Under the pieces are notes generated by a model, which ran no database searches, was not told the origin of the DNA, and worked only from the letters and a program-made list of their open reading frames with translations. A program made the position numbers and the translations under genes. 64,000 nucleotides of DNA from Arthrobacter zhaoxinii (GTDB lineage Bacteria; Actinomycetota; Actinomycetes; Actinomycetales; Micrococcaceae), in the NCBI RefSeq assembly GCF_024385505.1, contig NZ_JANFLT010000001.1, positions 558,001 to 622,000 on the forward strand, given 5' to 3'. The number at the start of each line of letters is the position of its first letter. The first letter of the stretch is position 1. Positions 8,765-16,473 of the stretch are shown here, one piece after another.

Positions 8765-10321
8765 TTACAGGTCCGCCAGGATGCGGCCGGGATTTTCGAC
8801 GGCGTCTGCGACGTAGCGCAGGAAACCGCCGGCCGTCGCGCCGTCGCAGACGCGGTGGTCGAACACCAGGGTCAGCTGGGTGAGTCTCCGGACCGCAAGC
8901 TGGCCTGAAACCACCCACGGTTTTTCGATGATGCGTCCCACGCCGAGGATGGCCGATTCCGGATAATTGATAATCGCGGCGCTGCCGTCCACACCGTAGA
9001 CACCGTAGTTGTTCAGGGTGAAGGTGCCCGAGGAGAGTTCGGCAGGTGTCGCCTTGCCCGTCTGGGCGGCAGTGGTGAGGCGGCGGATTTCCGTGTCCAG
9101 CCCGCGGGTGGTCAAAGTGTCCGCCCGCCGGACGGACGGGACCATCAGGCCGCGATCGGAGTGGACCGCAATGCCCAGGTTGACGCCGTCGAAGGCTTCA
9201 ATCAGGGCCTGCTGTTCTTCGCCGTCCCCCGCGTTTTCCCGGGACCTCTCCCCGCCGACGTCCCCCGCAGGGACAAAGCGGGTGTTGAGCTCGGGGAAAC
9301 GTGAGAGTCCGGCCAGGGTGAAACGGGCCAGGAAGGCCAGCAGAGAGGGGACGTCCTGGCCCTGCTGCGACAGGTCCGCCCGCAGGTCCATCAGGGCCGT
9401 CGCATCAACATCCACCCAGACGGTAGCTTCCGGGATGAGGCGGCGGCTGCGGCTGAGGTTGGTGGCGATGGCGCGTCGGAGACCGCGCACCGGGGTGCGC
9501 GAGGCGACGTCCAGCCCTGTCCGCACGTCCGTTGGGGCCGCAGCCGTGCCTGCGTCCGCCGGAACTGCTCCTGCCGTCGGAACCACGTCTGCCGCCGGAA
9601 CCGCTCCGGCAGGAGCCACCATCAGCGCTTCGATGTCGCGGCGCAGGATCAGCCCGTCGGGTCCGCTGCCGGACACATCCGTCAGCCTCAGTCCGGCATC
9701 CCGGGCTTGCCGCCGGACCAGCGGAGAGATGCACCGGGGCGCTTCCGCGGGCGCGGATCCTGCGGCATCGGGGCCGGCAGCCGGACCGGCAACCGCCGCG
9801 GCAGCCGCGCCGCGTCGAGGTGCACGGGAACGCCTCGCCGACTGGCCGTTGGCCGGGGTGCCATAACCGATCAGTACGTTCCCCGACCCGGCTTTCTCTT
9901 CCTCCCGGTAGGCCTCCCCCGCCGCGGACGCCCCGGCCGCCCCCGCCGCCCCCGCCGCCGCCGCAGCGACCACTGCCTCGGCCGCTTCCGCAGGCCCCAC
10001 AGCTGCTGCGGGTGCCATCGCTTCGCCCATTCCTGAGACCGTCATCCCGGCGGCCGGCCCGGCTCCCGCCGTTGCGTCAGCGGCAGTCTCCACCGAGATC
10101 AACGGACGCCCGACGTCGACACTCTCACCTGCCCGGCCGTGCAGCTGCGCCACGCGGCCGGCAAAGGGCGACGGAACCTCCACCAGGGACTTGGCTGTTT
10201 CCACTTCCGCCACCGGCTGGTCCACCACCACGGTGTCCCCTACGGCCACCAGCCAGTTGACGAGTTCTGCCTCGGTCAGGCCCTCACCGAGGTCGGGCAG
10301 CAGGAAGGTACGCACACTCAT
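8765..10321 (-). CDS. bkdC: 2-oxoacid dehydrogenase E2 (dihydrolipoamide acyltransferase), branched-chain type
   Basis: E2 core of a 2-oxoacid dehydrogenase complex, transferring the acyl group from lipoate to CoA. The start is the ATG at 10319-10321, which overlaps the E1-beta stop as ATGA; the upstream in-frame extension is a shadow. The 518-residue protein has one lipoyl domain (ETAKSLVE, lipoyl lysine 44), a long Ala/Pro/Gly linker, a peripheral subunit-binding domain beginning ISPLVRRQARDAGL, a second Ala/Val-rich linker, and the catalytic domain ending in FDHRVCDGATAGGFL (HxxxD). A single lipoyl domain and the neighbouring Lrp regulator favour a branched-chain keto-acid substrate over pyruvate. 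No E3 gene is nearby, so lipoamide dehydrogenase must be supplied from elsewhere. Confidence 0.9.
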   Translation of the reverse strand: MSVRTFLLPDLGEGLTEAELVNWLVAVGDTVVVDQPVAEVETAKSLVEVPSPFAGRVAQLHGRAGESVDVGRPLISVETAADATAGAGPAAGMTVSGMGEAMAPAAAVGPAEAAEAVVAAAAAGAAGAAGASAAGEAYREEEKAGSGNVLIGYGTPANGQSARRSRAPRRGAAAAAVAGPAAGPDAAGSAPAEAPRCISPLVRRQARDAGLRLTDVSGSGPDGLILRRDIEALMVAPAGAVPAADVVPTAGAVPADAGTAAAPTDVRTGLDVASRTPVRGLRRAIATNLSRSRRLIPEATVWVDVDATALMDLRADLSQQGQDVPSLLAFLARFTLAGLSRFPELNTRFVPAGDVGGERSRENAGDGEEQQALIEAFDGVNLGIAVHSDRGLMVPSVRRADTLTTRGLDTEIRRLTTAAQTGKATPAELSSGTFTLNNYGVYGVDGSAAIINYPESAILGVGRIIEKPWVVSGQLAVRRLTQLTLVFDHRVCDGATAGGFLRYVADAVENPGRILADL

Positions 10322-11457
10322 CGCGGATCCGTCCCGGTTCCGGCGACCGCGGTGGAACCGGGAGTATCCGGCTCGTCCCACTGCAGCTCATCCACGGCGT
10401 CCAGGATGCGGTCCACCCCGGGAAGGAACCAGTGCTCCAGTTTGGGCGCGGGATACGGAATGTCGAACCCGGTCACCCGCAGCACCGGTGCGGCGAGGGA
10501 ATGGAAGCAGCGTTCGGAGATGCGGGCGGCGATTTCCGAGGCCACGGAGGCGAACCCCGGTGCTTCGGCAACGACGACGGCGCGTCCGGTGCGCCGAACA
10601 GAGGCATCCACGGTCGCGTCGTCGTACGGAACAATGGAGCGCAGGTCGATGACTTCCAGGGACCGTCCTTCAGCTTCCGCTGCGGCCGCCGCAGCCAGCG
10701 CCGTCGACACGGACGGCCCGTAGGCCACCAGGGTTGCATCGGTTCCGGGGCGTGCCACCGCAGCAGTGCCGATACCGCCGGAAATCCGCCCGCCCGTACG
10801 CAGTGCCTCGTCGGCGGCACGGCGCAAAGTGGCCAGATCCACCGTTTCCTTGCTCCAGTAGAGCTTCTTCGGTTCTAGGAACACCACGGGATCATTCAGC
10901 CGGACCGCATCACGCAGCAGCGTATAGGCATCCGCTACGGTTGCGGGCGCGACGACGGTCAGGCCGGGGGTGTGGGCATAGTAGGCCTCGGAGGAATCAC
11001 AGTGGTGTTCCACCCCGCCGATCCCGCCCGCGTACGGAATGCGGATCACCAGCGGCAGTTTCACCTTTCCGCGGGTCCGGTTGGACATCTTCGCCACGTG
11101 GCTGACCACCTGCTCGAAGGCAGGGTAGGCGAAGGCGTCGAACTGCATTTCCACCACCGGACGCAGCCCGTTCATCGCCATGCCCACGGCCATCCCCATG
11201 ATCCCGGATTCGGCCAGCGGAGTGTCGAAGCAGCGGTCGGCACCGAACCGGGCGGTCAGCCCGTCGGTAATCCGGAAAACGCCGCCCAGCGGACCCACGT
11301 CCTCACCGAAGACCACCACCGTCGGATCGGCGGCCATCTCATCGGCGAGCGCGGCGTTAAGTGCTTTGGCGAAGGTCAGGGTTTCCGGCCCGGAGTCCAT
11401 TGCCGCTTCCGGCACCTCCCGTGCCTGGAGCCGGGTGTCCGTGGAGGGTGCTGCCAT
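10318..11457 (-). CDS. bkdB: 2-oxoacid dehydrogenase E1 component, beta subunit
   Basis: Beta subunit of the heterotetrameric, thiamine-diphosphate-dependent E1. Recognised by FGEDVGPLGGVFRIT, the DTPLAESGIMG block, EMQFDAFAYPAFEQ and RIPYAGGIGGVEHHCDSSEAYYAHTPGL. I start it at the ATG at 11457, preceded by GAAAGG, rather than at an upstream in-frame start; this gives 379 residues. About 25 residues at the N-terminus and a Thr/Gly/Pro-rich C-terminal tail lie outside the usual domain. It begins 26 bases after the E1-alpha stop and overlaps the E2 start by four bases, so the three genes form one operon. Confidence 0.92.
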   Translation of the reverse strand: MAAPSTDTRLQAREVPEAAMDSGPETLTFAKALNAALADEMAADPTVVVFGEDVGPLGGVFRITDGLTARFGADRCFDTPLAESGIMGMAVGMAMNGLRPVVEMQFDAFAYPAFEQVVSHVAKMSNRTRGKVKLPLVIRIPYAGGIGGVEHHCDSSEAYYAHTPGLTVVAPATVADAYTLLRDAVRLNDPVVFLEPKKLYWSKETVDLATLRRAADEALRTGGRISGGIGTAAVARPGTDATLVAYGPSVSTALAAAAAAEAEGRSLEVIDLRSIVPYDDATVDASVRRTGRAVVVAEAPGFASVASEIAARISERCFHSLAAPVLRVTGFDIPYPAPKLEHWFLPGVDRILDAVDELQWDEPDTPGSTAVAGTGTDPR

Positions 11458-11483
11458 GGTGCTGCCTTTCGGATCGGGAGGGG

Positions 11484-12710
11484 TCACCGCGAAGCACCTG
11501 CAGTGCCGGAGTTGCCGGGAGTGCCGGGAGTGCCGGGAGTGCCGGGAGTGCCGGGAGCAAGTGCATCGCGTTCCGCCGCGTCCCGCTCCAGTTCGCCGCG
11601 CAGCAGCTCGGCCTGCTCGCGCAGCTGAGCGGTGCGTGCGGTGTAGACATGCTCGAACAGGGCCATTGGATCGGGGTCGACGTCGGTGTTCAGTCCGTTC
11701 CGCATTGCCGCTGCGATTTCCTCGGCTGCCTGGGCCAGCTCTTCCTCCCGGGAGTCGTCCAGCAGCCCGAGGCCGCGCAGATAGCTCCGGGTCCGGACCA
11801 GCGGATCCCGCGGCACCCAGTCCTCCACTTCTTCGGCTGAGCGGTACCGGGTGGCGTCGTCGGCGTTGGTGTGGGCCTGCATGCGGTAGGTATGCGCTTC
11901 GACCAGGGCAGGGCCGCCGCCTTCCCGCGCACGCTGGACAGCCGCTCCGAGGACGGAGAGGAGGGCGGCGACGTCGTTACCGTCCACCCGCTCCCCCGGC
12001 ATCCCGTAACCGACGGCCTTGTGGGCCAGCGACGGAGCCACCGACTGGTTCTTCAACGGCACCGAGATGGCGTACTCGTTGTTCTGGATGAAAAACACCA
12101 CGGGAACATGGAACACCGCAGCGAAATTGAGTGCCTCATGGAAGTCGCCCTCGCTGGTGGCACCGTCACCGCACAGGGCCAGCACCACGGTGTCCTCTCC
12201 CTTGAGCTTGGCGGCGTGCGCGACGCCGACGGCGTGCAGCAGCTGGGTGGCCAGCGGGGTGGCCTGCGGAGCCACCCGGTGCTCGTAGGGGTCATATCCG
12301 CTGTGCCAGTCTCCGCGCAGCAGCGTCAGCACCTGCAGCGGGTCCACTCCGCGGGATATGACGGCAACGCTGTCCCGGTACGTGGGAAACAGCCAGTCCC
12401 GGGTTTCCAGCACCGCAGCGGCGGCCACCTGGCATGCTTCCTGACCGTGGGAAGAGGGGTAGACGGCCAGCCGTCCCTGCCGCACCAGGGCGTTGGCCTG
12501 GTCGTTGATCCGCCGTCCGGCCACCAGACGGGCATACGCCTTCAGCAGCAGGTCCCCGGCGGGAAGCGGGTACCGGGAATCCCGGTGGGCGGCGCCGTCG
12601 GCATCTATCAACCGGACGGGAACGTCCGAGGGCAGCAGGGCACTCACGGCACTCGAACCGCTTTCGGCGCCCACGGCAGCCTGCGGCGTCCTGCCGGTAG
12701 AGATGGTCAT
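11484..12710 (-). CDS. bkdA: 2-oxoacid dehydrogenase E1 component, alpha subunit
   Basis: Alpha subunit of E1, decarboxylating the 2-oxoacid on thiamine diphosphate. The cofactor motif runs from CGDGATSEGDFHEALNF to QNNEYAIS (GDG...NN). YPSSHGQEACQVAA and the phosphorylation-loop region HTYRMQAHTNADDATRYR are typical. Two adjacent ATGs follow a GGAGG ribosome-binding site; the second (12710) has the better six-base spacing, giving 408 residues. The C-terminus ends in a PGT repeat encoded by five identical 9-bp units. First gene of the E1a-E1b-E2 operon and divergent from an Lrp-type regulator. Confidence 0.91.
   Translation of the reverse strand: MTISTGRTPQAAVGAESGSSAVSALLPSDVPVRLIDADGAAHRDSRYPLPAGDLLLKAYARLVAGRRINDQANALVRQGRLAVYPSSHGQEACQVAAAAVLETRDWLFPTYRDSVAVISRGVDPLQVLTLLRGDWHSGYDPYEHRVAPQATPLATQLLHAVGVAHAAKLKGEDTVVLALCGDGATSEGDFHEALNFAAVFHVPVVFFIQNNEYAISVPLKNQSVAPSLAHKAVGYGMPGERVDGNDVAALLSVLGAAVQRAREGGGPALVEAHTYRMQAHTNADDATRYRSAEEVEDWVPRDPLVRTRSYLRGLGLLDDSREEELAQAAEEIAAAMRNGLNTDVDPDPMALFEHVYTARTAQLREQAELLRGELERDAAERDALAPGTPGTPGTPGTPGNSGTAGASR
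11521..11565 (-). repeat. Five perfect tandem copies of a 9-bp unit in the bkdA 3' end
   Basis: GTGCCGGGA is repeated five times without change, and a sixth imperfect unit precedes it. On the coding strand it gives a Gly-Thr-Pro tripeptide repeat at the E1-alpha C-terminus. Because the unit is a multiple of three, copy-number change would not shift the frame. Confidence 0.9.
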
Positions 12711-12835
12711 CATGAGCCTCCGTCCGCAGTGCCCGCGGCATCGTTGCACGCGGAACTTCTGTCTTGCCAGTATGCTTTCGGGCGCTGAATCGTTACCAGC
12801 ATTCCGGCAAATCTTGGACGACTGCGGCGTGCGGG

Positions 12836-12876
12836 AGTAATCTGATGGACACCTTGCAGATGTGACGCAGATTACT
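12836..12876. promoter_or_regulatory. Inverted-repeat operator between bkdA and the Lrp-type regulator
   Basis: AGTAATCTG at 12836-12844 and CAGATTACT at 12868-12876 are perfect 9-bp inverted copies with a 23-base gap, so their centres are 32 bp apart, about three helical turns. They sit in the 176-base divergent gap, 10 bases before the regulator GTG. Lrp/AsnC proteins bind as multimers to repeated palindromic half-sites, and an autoregulatory site that also controls bkd is the natural reading. Confidence 0.7.
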
Positions 12877-12886
12877 TGGGGAGAGC

Positions 12887-13348
12887 GTGGACATTATGAC
12901 GACAACGCAGGTACAGCCTCTTGATGATGTTGACCGGAAGATCCTCGCCGTCCTGCGGGCCGACGGCAGGGCCTCGTTCACCGCCGTCGCGCAGGCAGTC
13001 CACATTTCCCGGGCGCATGCCTATTCACGGATTGCCCGGCTCACCGAGTCCGGTGTACTCAGCCGCTTTACCGCACTGGTGGATCCGGAGAAGGCCGGCC
13101 TGGGCTCCTCCGCCTATGTGACGATGAAGGTCCGCCAGCATGCCTGGCGGGAGCTGAAGGACCGACTCAGCGAGGTTCCGGAGATCCACCACATCGCCCT
13201 GGTGGGCGGATCCTTCGACGTTATTCTACTGGTCCGCGCCGAGGACAACATTCACCTCCGCCGCGTCATCTTCGACCAGCTGCAGTCCATGCCGGGAGTC
13301 CTGGACACCCAGACGTTCCTGGTGTTTGAGGAGCGCGATACCCGCTAG
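12887..13348 (+). CDS. Lrp/AsnC-family transcriptional regulator (BkdR-like)
   Basis: A 153-residue regulator with an N-terminal winged helix-turn-helix (DDVDRKILAVLRADGRASF, then ISRAHAYSRIARL as recognition region) and a C-terminal RAM ligand-sensing domain (YVTMKVRQ, ALVGGSFDVILLVRAED, LDTQTFLVFEE). The GTG at 12887 is only three bases from GGGGAG; an ATG three codons later (12896) is an alternative start. Divergent from the keto-acid dehydrogenase operon across a 9-bp inverted repeat, so it probably controls that operon in response to a branched-chain amino acid or keto acid, as BkdR does in other bacteria. Confidence 0.9.
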   Translation: MDIMTTTQVQPLDDVDRKILAVLRADGRASFTAVAQAVHISRAHAYSRIARLTESGVLSRFTALVDPEKAGLGSSAYVTMKVRQHAWRELKDRLSEVPEIHHIALVGGSFDVILLVRAEDNIHLRRVIFDQLQSMPGVLDTQTFLVFEERDTR

Positions 13349-13365
13349 CCGCGCGGCGGAAAGAC

Positions 13366-13398
13366 AAAAAAGCAGGGCCTGCGGCTGCAGGCCCTGCT
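13366..13398 (-). terminator. Rho-independent terminator, minus strand
   Basis: A perfect 12-bp stem (13371-13382 with 13387-13398) with a four-base loop. On the minus strand it is followed by six T residues, so it ends the small DUF6480-like gene. It may also slow transcription from the convergent Lrp-type gene, which stops 22 bases away, although that side has only two T residues. Confidence 0.85.
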
Positions 13399-13449
13399 TC
13401 AGCGATCGGGCGGGTGGGCAACCACCGCCGGGCGCCGGTGTTCGGCAGC

Positions 13450-13698
13450 TTAGTTTTCGTCGTGGCCCTGATCGGTGCTCATCTGGTCCTCTGCCGGAGG
13501 GGTCTCTCCCGGAGGAACACCGCCGCCGGGCTCGAGGCCGGTGATGTTGCCGTCCATCGGATCAGGATTGGTACTTCCGGCCTTGGCCTCGCTGTGGGCG
13601 TGGTTGCCGGTGCCCTCCTGCGTATCGGAGCCCTTTTGCGCATCCTTCGGCTTATCCGGGTTCGCCGGGTCATTGTTCGGATTGTAGCTGTCGGCCAT
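13450..13698 (-). CDS. Small hydrophilic DUF6480-like protein
   Basis: An 82-residue, very polar protein rich in Pro, Gly, Asn, Asp and Glu with no hydrophobic helix; probably disordered. The segment [18 protein letters not shown] is the hallmark I associate from memory with the DUF6480 family of actinobacterial small proteins. The start is the ATG at 13696-13698, preceded by GGAGGCGGAAC; a longer in-frame version lacks a good ribosome-binding site. Monocistronic, with a strong terminator directly after it. Function unknown. Confidence 0.75.
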   Translation of the reverse strand: MADSYNPNNDPANPDKPKDAQKGSDTQEGTGNHAHSEAKAGSTNPDPMDGNITGLEPGGGVPPGETPPAEDQMSTDQGHDEN

Positions 13699-13831
13699 GT
13701 TCCGCCTCCTCGATGTCTCAGGGTTCTCTAGCGCAGGCAAGCACCTGTTGTAAGCATGCTTACGGGTTAGCTCCAACCTAGCCCGGGGTCCGCCGCATCA
13801 CAAGCCGGTCCGGAACGGGGCCCGGCTTTCC

Positions 13832-13859
13832 AGCCGTCCGGCCAGCTGTCCGGACGGCT
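13832..13859. repeat. Perfect 10-bp hairpin downstream of paaG
   Basis: AGCCGTCCGG and CCGGACGGCT flank an eight-base loop. A second weaker stem of GACGGCCG and CGGCCGTC follows at about 13871-13900. The cluster lies just past the stop of the last paa gene on the minus strand. No T-run follows, so it could be a GC-only terminator, a 3' mRNA stabiliser or a protein site. Confidence 0.5.
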
Positions 13860-13901
13860 ACCCAGTGAGACGGCCGGTCAGCTATCCGGTCGGCCGTCCG
13901 G

Positions 13902-14669
13902 TCAACCCTGGAAAACCGGCCTGCGCTTGCCCAGGAAGGCGTTGATCCCCTCCGCATAGTCGGGGGTGCCGCTGAGTTTTTCCTGCACGGTGTTCTCGGC
14001 ATCCAGCGCCTCCCAGAAGCCCAGCCGCCGGTCCCGGATCTGTGCCACCAGTTCCCGGGACGCCGTGAAAGCCTGGGTGGGTCCCGACGCGACGCGCTCT
14101 GCCGTCGCCCGGGTGCTCTCCAGCAGATCTGCCGGGTCCAGGGCACGGCTGAACAGGCCGCCGGCTACGGCCTCGGCGCCGGTCATCAGGTCCGCGGTGT
14201 AGATCAGGTCCAGGGTGCGGTGCGGTCCCAGCCGTTCGGTGAACAGCCAGTGCCCGCCCGAATCCAGCGCAGCGCCCAGGTTGGCGAACGGCGAGCCGAT
14301 CTTCGCGTCGGCAGCCACATAAACGACGTCGGTGGCCACCAACAGTCCCAGCCCTACTCCCAGGCACGCACCCTGGGCTGCGGCGAAGGTCGGCGCCGGG
14401 AAGCCGGACATCTTCTGCAGCAACGGCAGCAGGTCATCCACGAGGTAGCCGCGGGCGTCGTCGTGTTCCGGGGAGACGGTGGAAAGGTCCCGCCCTGCAC
14501 AAAAGCTCCTGCCCTCCCCGCGCAGCAGGAGGGCCCGCACCCCGGCGGCCGCGGCGTCGTCGTAGGCCGATCCCAGCTCCGCCAGGGCGGAACCGTCCAG
14601 TGCGTTGAGTTTTTTCGGCGCGTTGAGGACAACTTCGGCCACGCCGCCGGAGATGGTCAGGTCGATCAT
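13902..14669 (-). CDS. paaG: Enoyl-CoA hydratase/isomerase of the phenylacetate pathway (PaaG-like)
   Basis: A 255-residue crotonase-fold protein. FCAGRDL forms one half of the oxyanion hole and ACLGVGLGL the other. The catalytic position reads ALDSGG, matching the IPDCGG aspartate of PaaG, which isomerises ring-1,2-epoxyphenylacetyl-CoA to oxepin-CoA, rather than the paired glutamates of hydratases. The C-terminus YAEGINAFLGKRRPVF is family-typical. It is the last gene after paaABCDE, nine bases from paaE. A hydratase role (PaaF) is the main alternative. Confidence 0.82.
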   Translation of the reverse strand: MIDLTISGGVAEVVLNAPKKLNALDGSALAELGSAYDDAAAAGVRALLLRGEGRSFCAGRDLSTVSPEHDDARGYLVDDLLPLLQKMSGFPAPTFAAAQGACLGVGLGLLVATDVVYVAADAKIGSPFANLGAALDSGGHWLFTERLGPHRTLDLIYTADLMTGAEAVAGGLFSRALDPADLLESTRATAERVASGPTQAFTASRELVAQIRDRRLGFWEALDAENTVQEKLSGTPDYAEGINAFLGKRRPVFQG

Positions 14670-14678
14670 TGGGTGCTC

Positions 14679-15812
14679 CTAGGCGTCGTAGTCAACGGTC
14701 ACCTGCGGGCTGGTGGGCCGGCTCTGGCAGGTCAGGACGTAGCCGCGTTCCAGTTCCTCGGGTTCCAGCGCATAGTTTTCCTCCATGTCCACCGTGCCGG
14801 AGACCAGTTTGGCCCGGCAGGTTCCGCAGACCCCGCCGGCGCAGGCGAAGGGCACATCAGGGCGTACGCGGAGGGCCGCATTGAGCACGGATTCACGGGC
14901 ATGGACGGGGCTGGCCACCTTGCCCTGGAGTCCGTCCAGCCGGAAGGTGATGTCGTAGTTCTCCCCCGAGCTGTCGGGGAGGACCGGCCGCCCGGCGGAG
15001 CCTTCCGGCCGGTCGGGACGCCCGGTGGTGAACAGTTCAAAGCGCACCCGGGCCGGGTCGACGCCGCGTTCGGCCAGGGCATCGCGGCAGAGCTGGACCA
15101 GATCGAACGGGCCGCAGAGGAACCATTCATCCACCGTGGCGGCCGGCAGCACGGAGTCGATCAGGGTGGTGAGTTTGCCGGCGTCGAGCCGTCCGCTGAG
15201 CAGCGGCGAGATCCGCTGCTCACGGGAGAGGACATGGTGCAGGGCGAACCGGGACGGATAACGGTCCTTCAGGTCCGCAAGCTCCTCCAGGAACATCACG
15301 TCCATGGCCGCCTTGTTGGCGTAGACCAGATCGAAGCGCGTTGTGGTGGAGGAAGCCAGGACGGTGCGGGCAATCGCAATCACCGGGGTGATGCCGGATC
15401 CTGCGGCCACCGCGGCAAACACCTGCCCCGAGGCCGGACCCGGATCCGGGGTGCCGGGCGCATGCCGGGAGGTGAAACTGCCGGCCGGGCTCATCACGTC
15501 CAGCACATCCCCTGCCTTCAGGTGTTCATTCACCCAGGAGGAAAACAGCCCGCCCAGGTCCCGCTTGACGGCCACCCGCAGTTCGCCGGGCCTCGGCTCC
15601 GCGCAGATGGAGTAGCTGCGCCTCAGTTCCGTCCCATCCAGCACCGTGCGGAGGGCAACATACTGTCCCGGGAGATAGGAGTAGGCCTCCACCAGCCCGG
15701 ACGGCACCGCGAAGGTGACCTCCACGGCGTCGCCGGTTAGCCGGCGGACGGCGGCAACGGTCAGGGGATGGAAGGCTCCGCGGCGGGGCGGGGCATCGGG
15801 AAGAGCGGTCAT
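14679..15812 (-). CDS. paaE: PaaE, phenylacetyl-CoA epoxidase reductase
   Basis: Electron-transfer component that passes electrons from NADPH to the PaaABCD epoxidase. The 377-residue protein has an FNR-like FAD domain (LRRSYSICAEPRPGEL), a nucleotide-binding region (AAGSGITPVIAIARTVL) and a C-terminal plant-type [2Fe-2S] domain with CAGGVCGTC and the later cysteine in LTCQSRP. Domain order FAD-NAD-ferredoxin matches PaaE. It starts four bases after paaD. The linker around residues 255-275 is rich in Arg, Pro, Glu and Gly. Confidence 0.94.
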   Translation of the reverse strand: MTALPDAPPRRGAFHPLTVAAVRRLTGDAVEVTFAVPSGLVEAYSYLPGQYVALRTVLDGTELRRSYSICAEPRPGELRVAVKRDLGGLFSSWVNEHLKAGDVLDVMSPAGSFTSRHAPGTPDPGPASGQVFAAVAAGSGITPVIAIARTVLASSTTTRFDLVYANKAAMDVMFLEELADLKDRYPSRFALHHVLSREQRISPLLSGRLDAGKLTTLIDSVLPAATVDEWFLCGPFDLVQLCRDALAERGVDPARVRFELFTTGRPDRPEGSAGRPVLPDSSGENYDITFRLDGLQGKVASPVHARESVLNAALRVRPDVPFACAGGVCGTCRAKLVSGTVDMEENYALEPEELERGYVLTCQSRPTSPQVTVDYDA

Positions 15813-15816
15813 GGCT

Positions 15817-16473
15817 TCAGAGCACCTTGAAGTAGTCGAACGGTTCCCGGCAGTCGCCGCACACCCACAGCGCCTTGCAGGACGTGGATCCGAACCGGGT
15901 CAGCTCACGGGTATTCAGGGAGGAGCACTGGGGGCATTTCACGCTCAGGCCCACCCGGACCGGACCGGCGGCAGCCCGGCCCGACGGCGGCGCGATGCCG
16001 TAGGCGTCCAGCTTGGCTTTGCCGGCACTGCTCATCCAGTCGGTGGTCCACGCCGGCGCCAGCTCCAGGGAAACCTGCACGCGGGGATAGCCGGCAGCGC
16101 CCAGCGCCGAGGTGACGTCCTGCCGGATGGCGTCCATGGCGGGGCAGCCCGAATAGGTGGGGGTGATGGCCACGTGCACTCCGGCATCGGAAAGTTCCAC
16201 CCGCCGCAGCACACCGAGGTCCTCGATGGTCAGCACGGGAATCTCCGGATCACACACCGTGGCGGCGACGTCCCATGCCGCGGCAGCCGCGGGGTCCGCC
16301 GGACGTTCTGCCGCGTGCTTCGCCGGATGTTCCACCGGATACTCCCCGGCGTGCTCGGCGGCGTGGCCCGGCGGACGTTCACCAGAATGTTCACCGGGAT
16401 GTTCAAAACGCTCGGCGGCACGCCCCGCCGAATGGTCCACGGAACGGAACGGGGACGTCACGGCCGTCACCAC
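15817..16473 (-). CDS. paaD: PaaD, iron-sulfur assembly-like subunit of phenylacetyl-CoA epoxidase, with His-rich N-terminus
   Basis: PaaD is needed to mature the epoxidase complex. The conserved part begins near residue 66 (AAWDVAATVCDPEIPVLTIEDLGVL, a MIP18/SufT-like domain) and ends in a zinc-ribbon-like segment with CPQCSS and CGDC. The 218-residue length exceeds the usual 160-170 because of an N-terminal stretch at about residues 14-65 rich in His, Glu, Pro and Ala (for example EHPGEHSGER). Two overlapping starts exist: GTG at 16473 and GTG at 16470, the latter making a GTGA overlap with the paaC stop. Confidence 0.9.
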   Translation of the reverse strand: MVTAVTSPFRSVDHSAGRAAERFEHPGEHSGERPPGHAAEHAGEYPVEHPAKHAAERPADPAAAAAWDVAATVCDPEIPVLTIEDLGVLRRVELSDAGVHVAITPTYSGCPAMDAIRQDVTSALGAAGYPRVQVSLELAPAWTTDWMSSAGKAKLDAYGIAPPSGRAAAGPVRVGLSVKCPQCSSLNTRELTRFGSTSCKALWVCGDCREPFDYFKVL

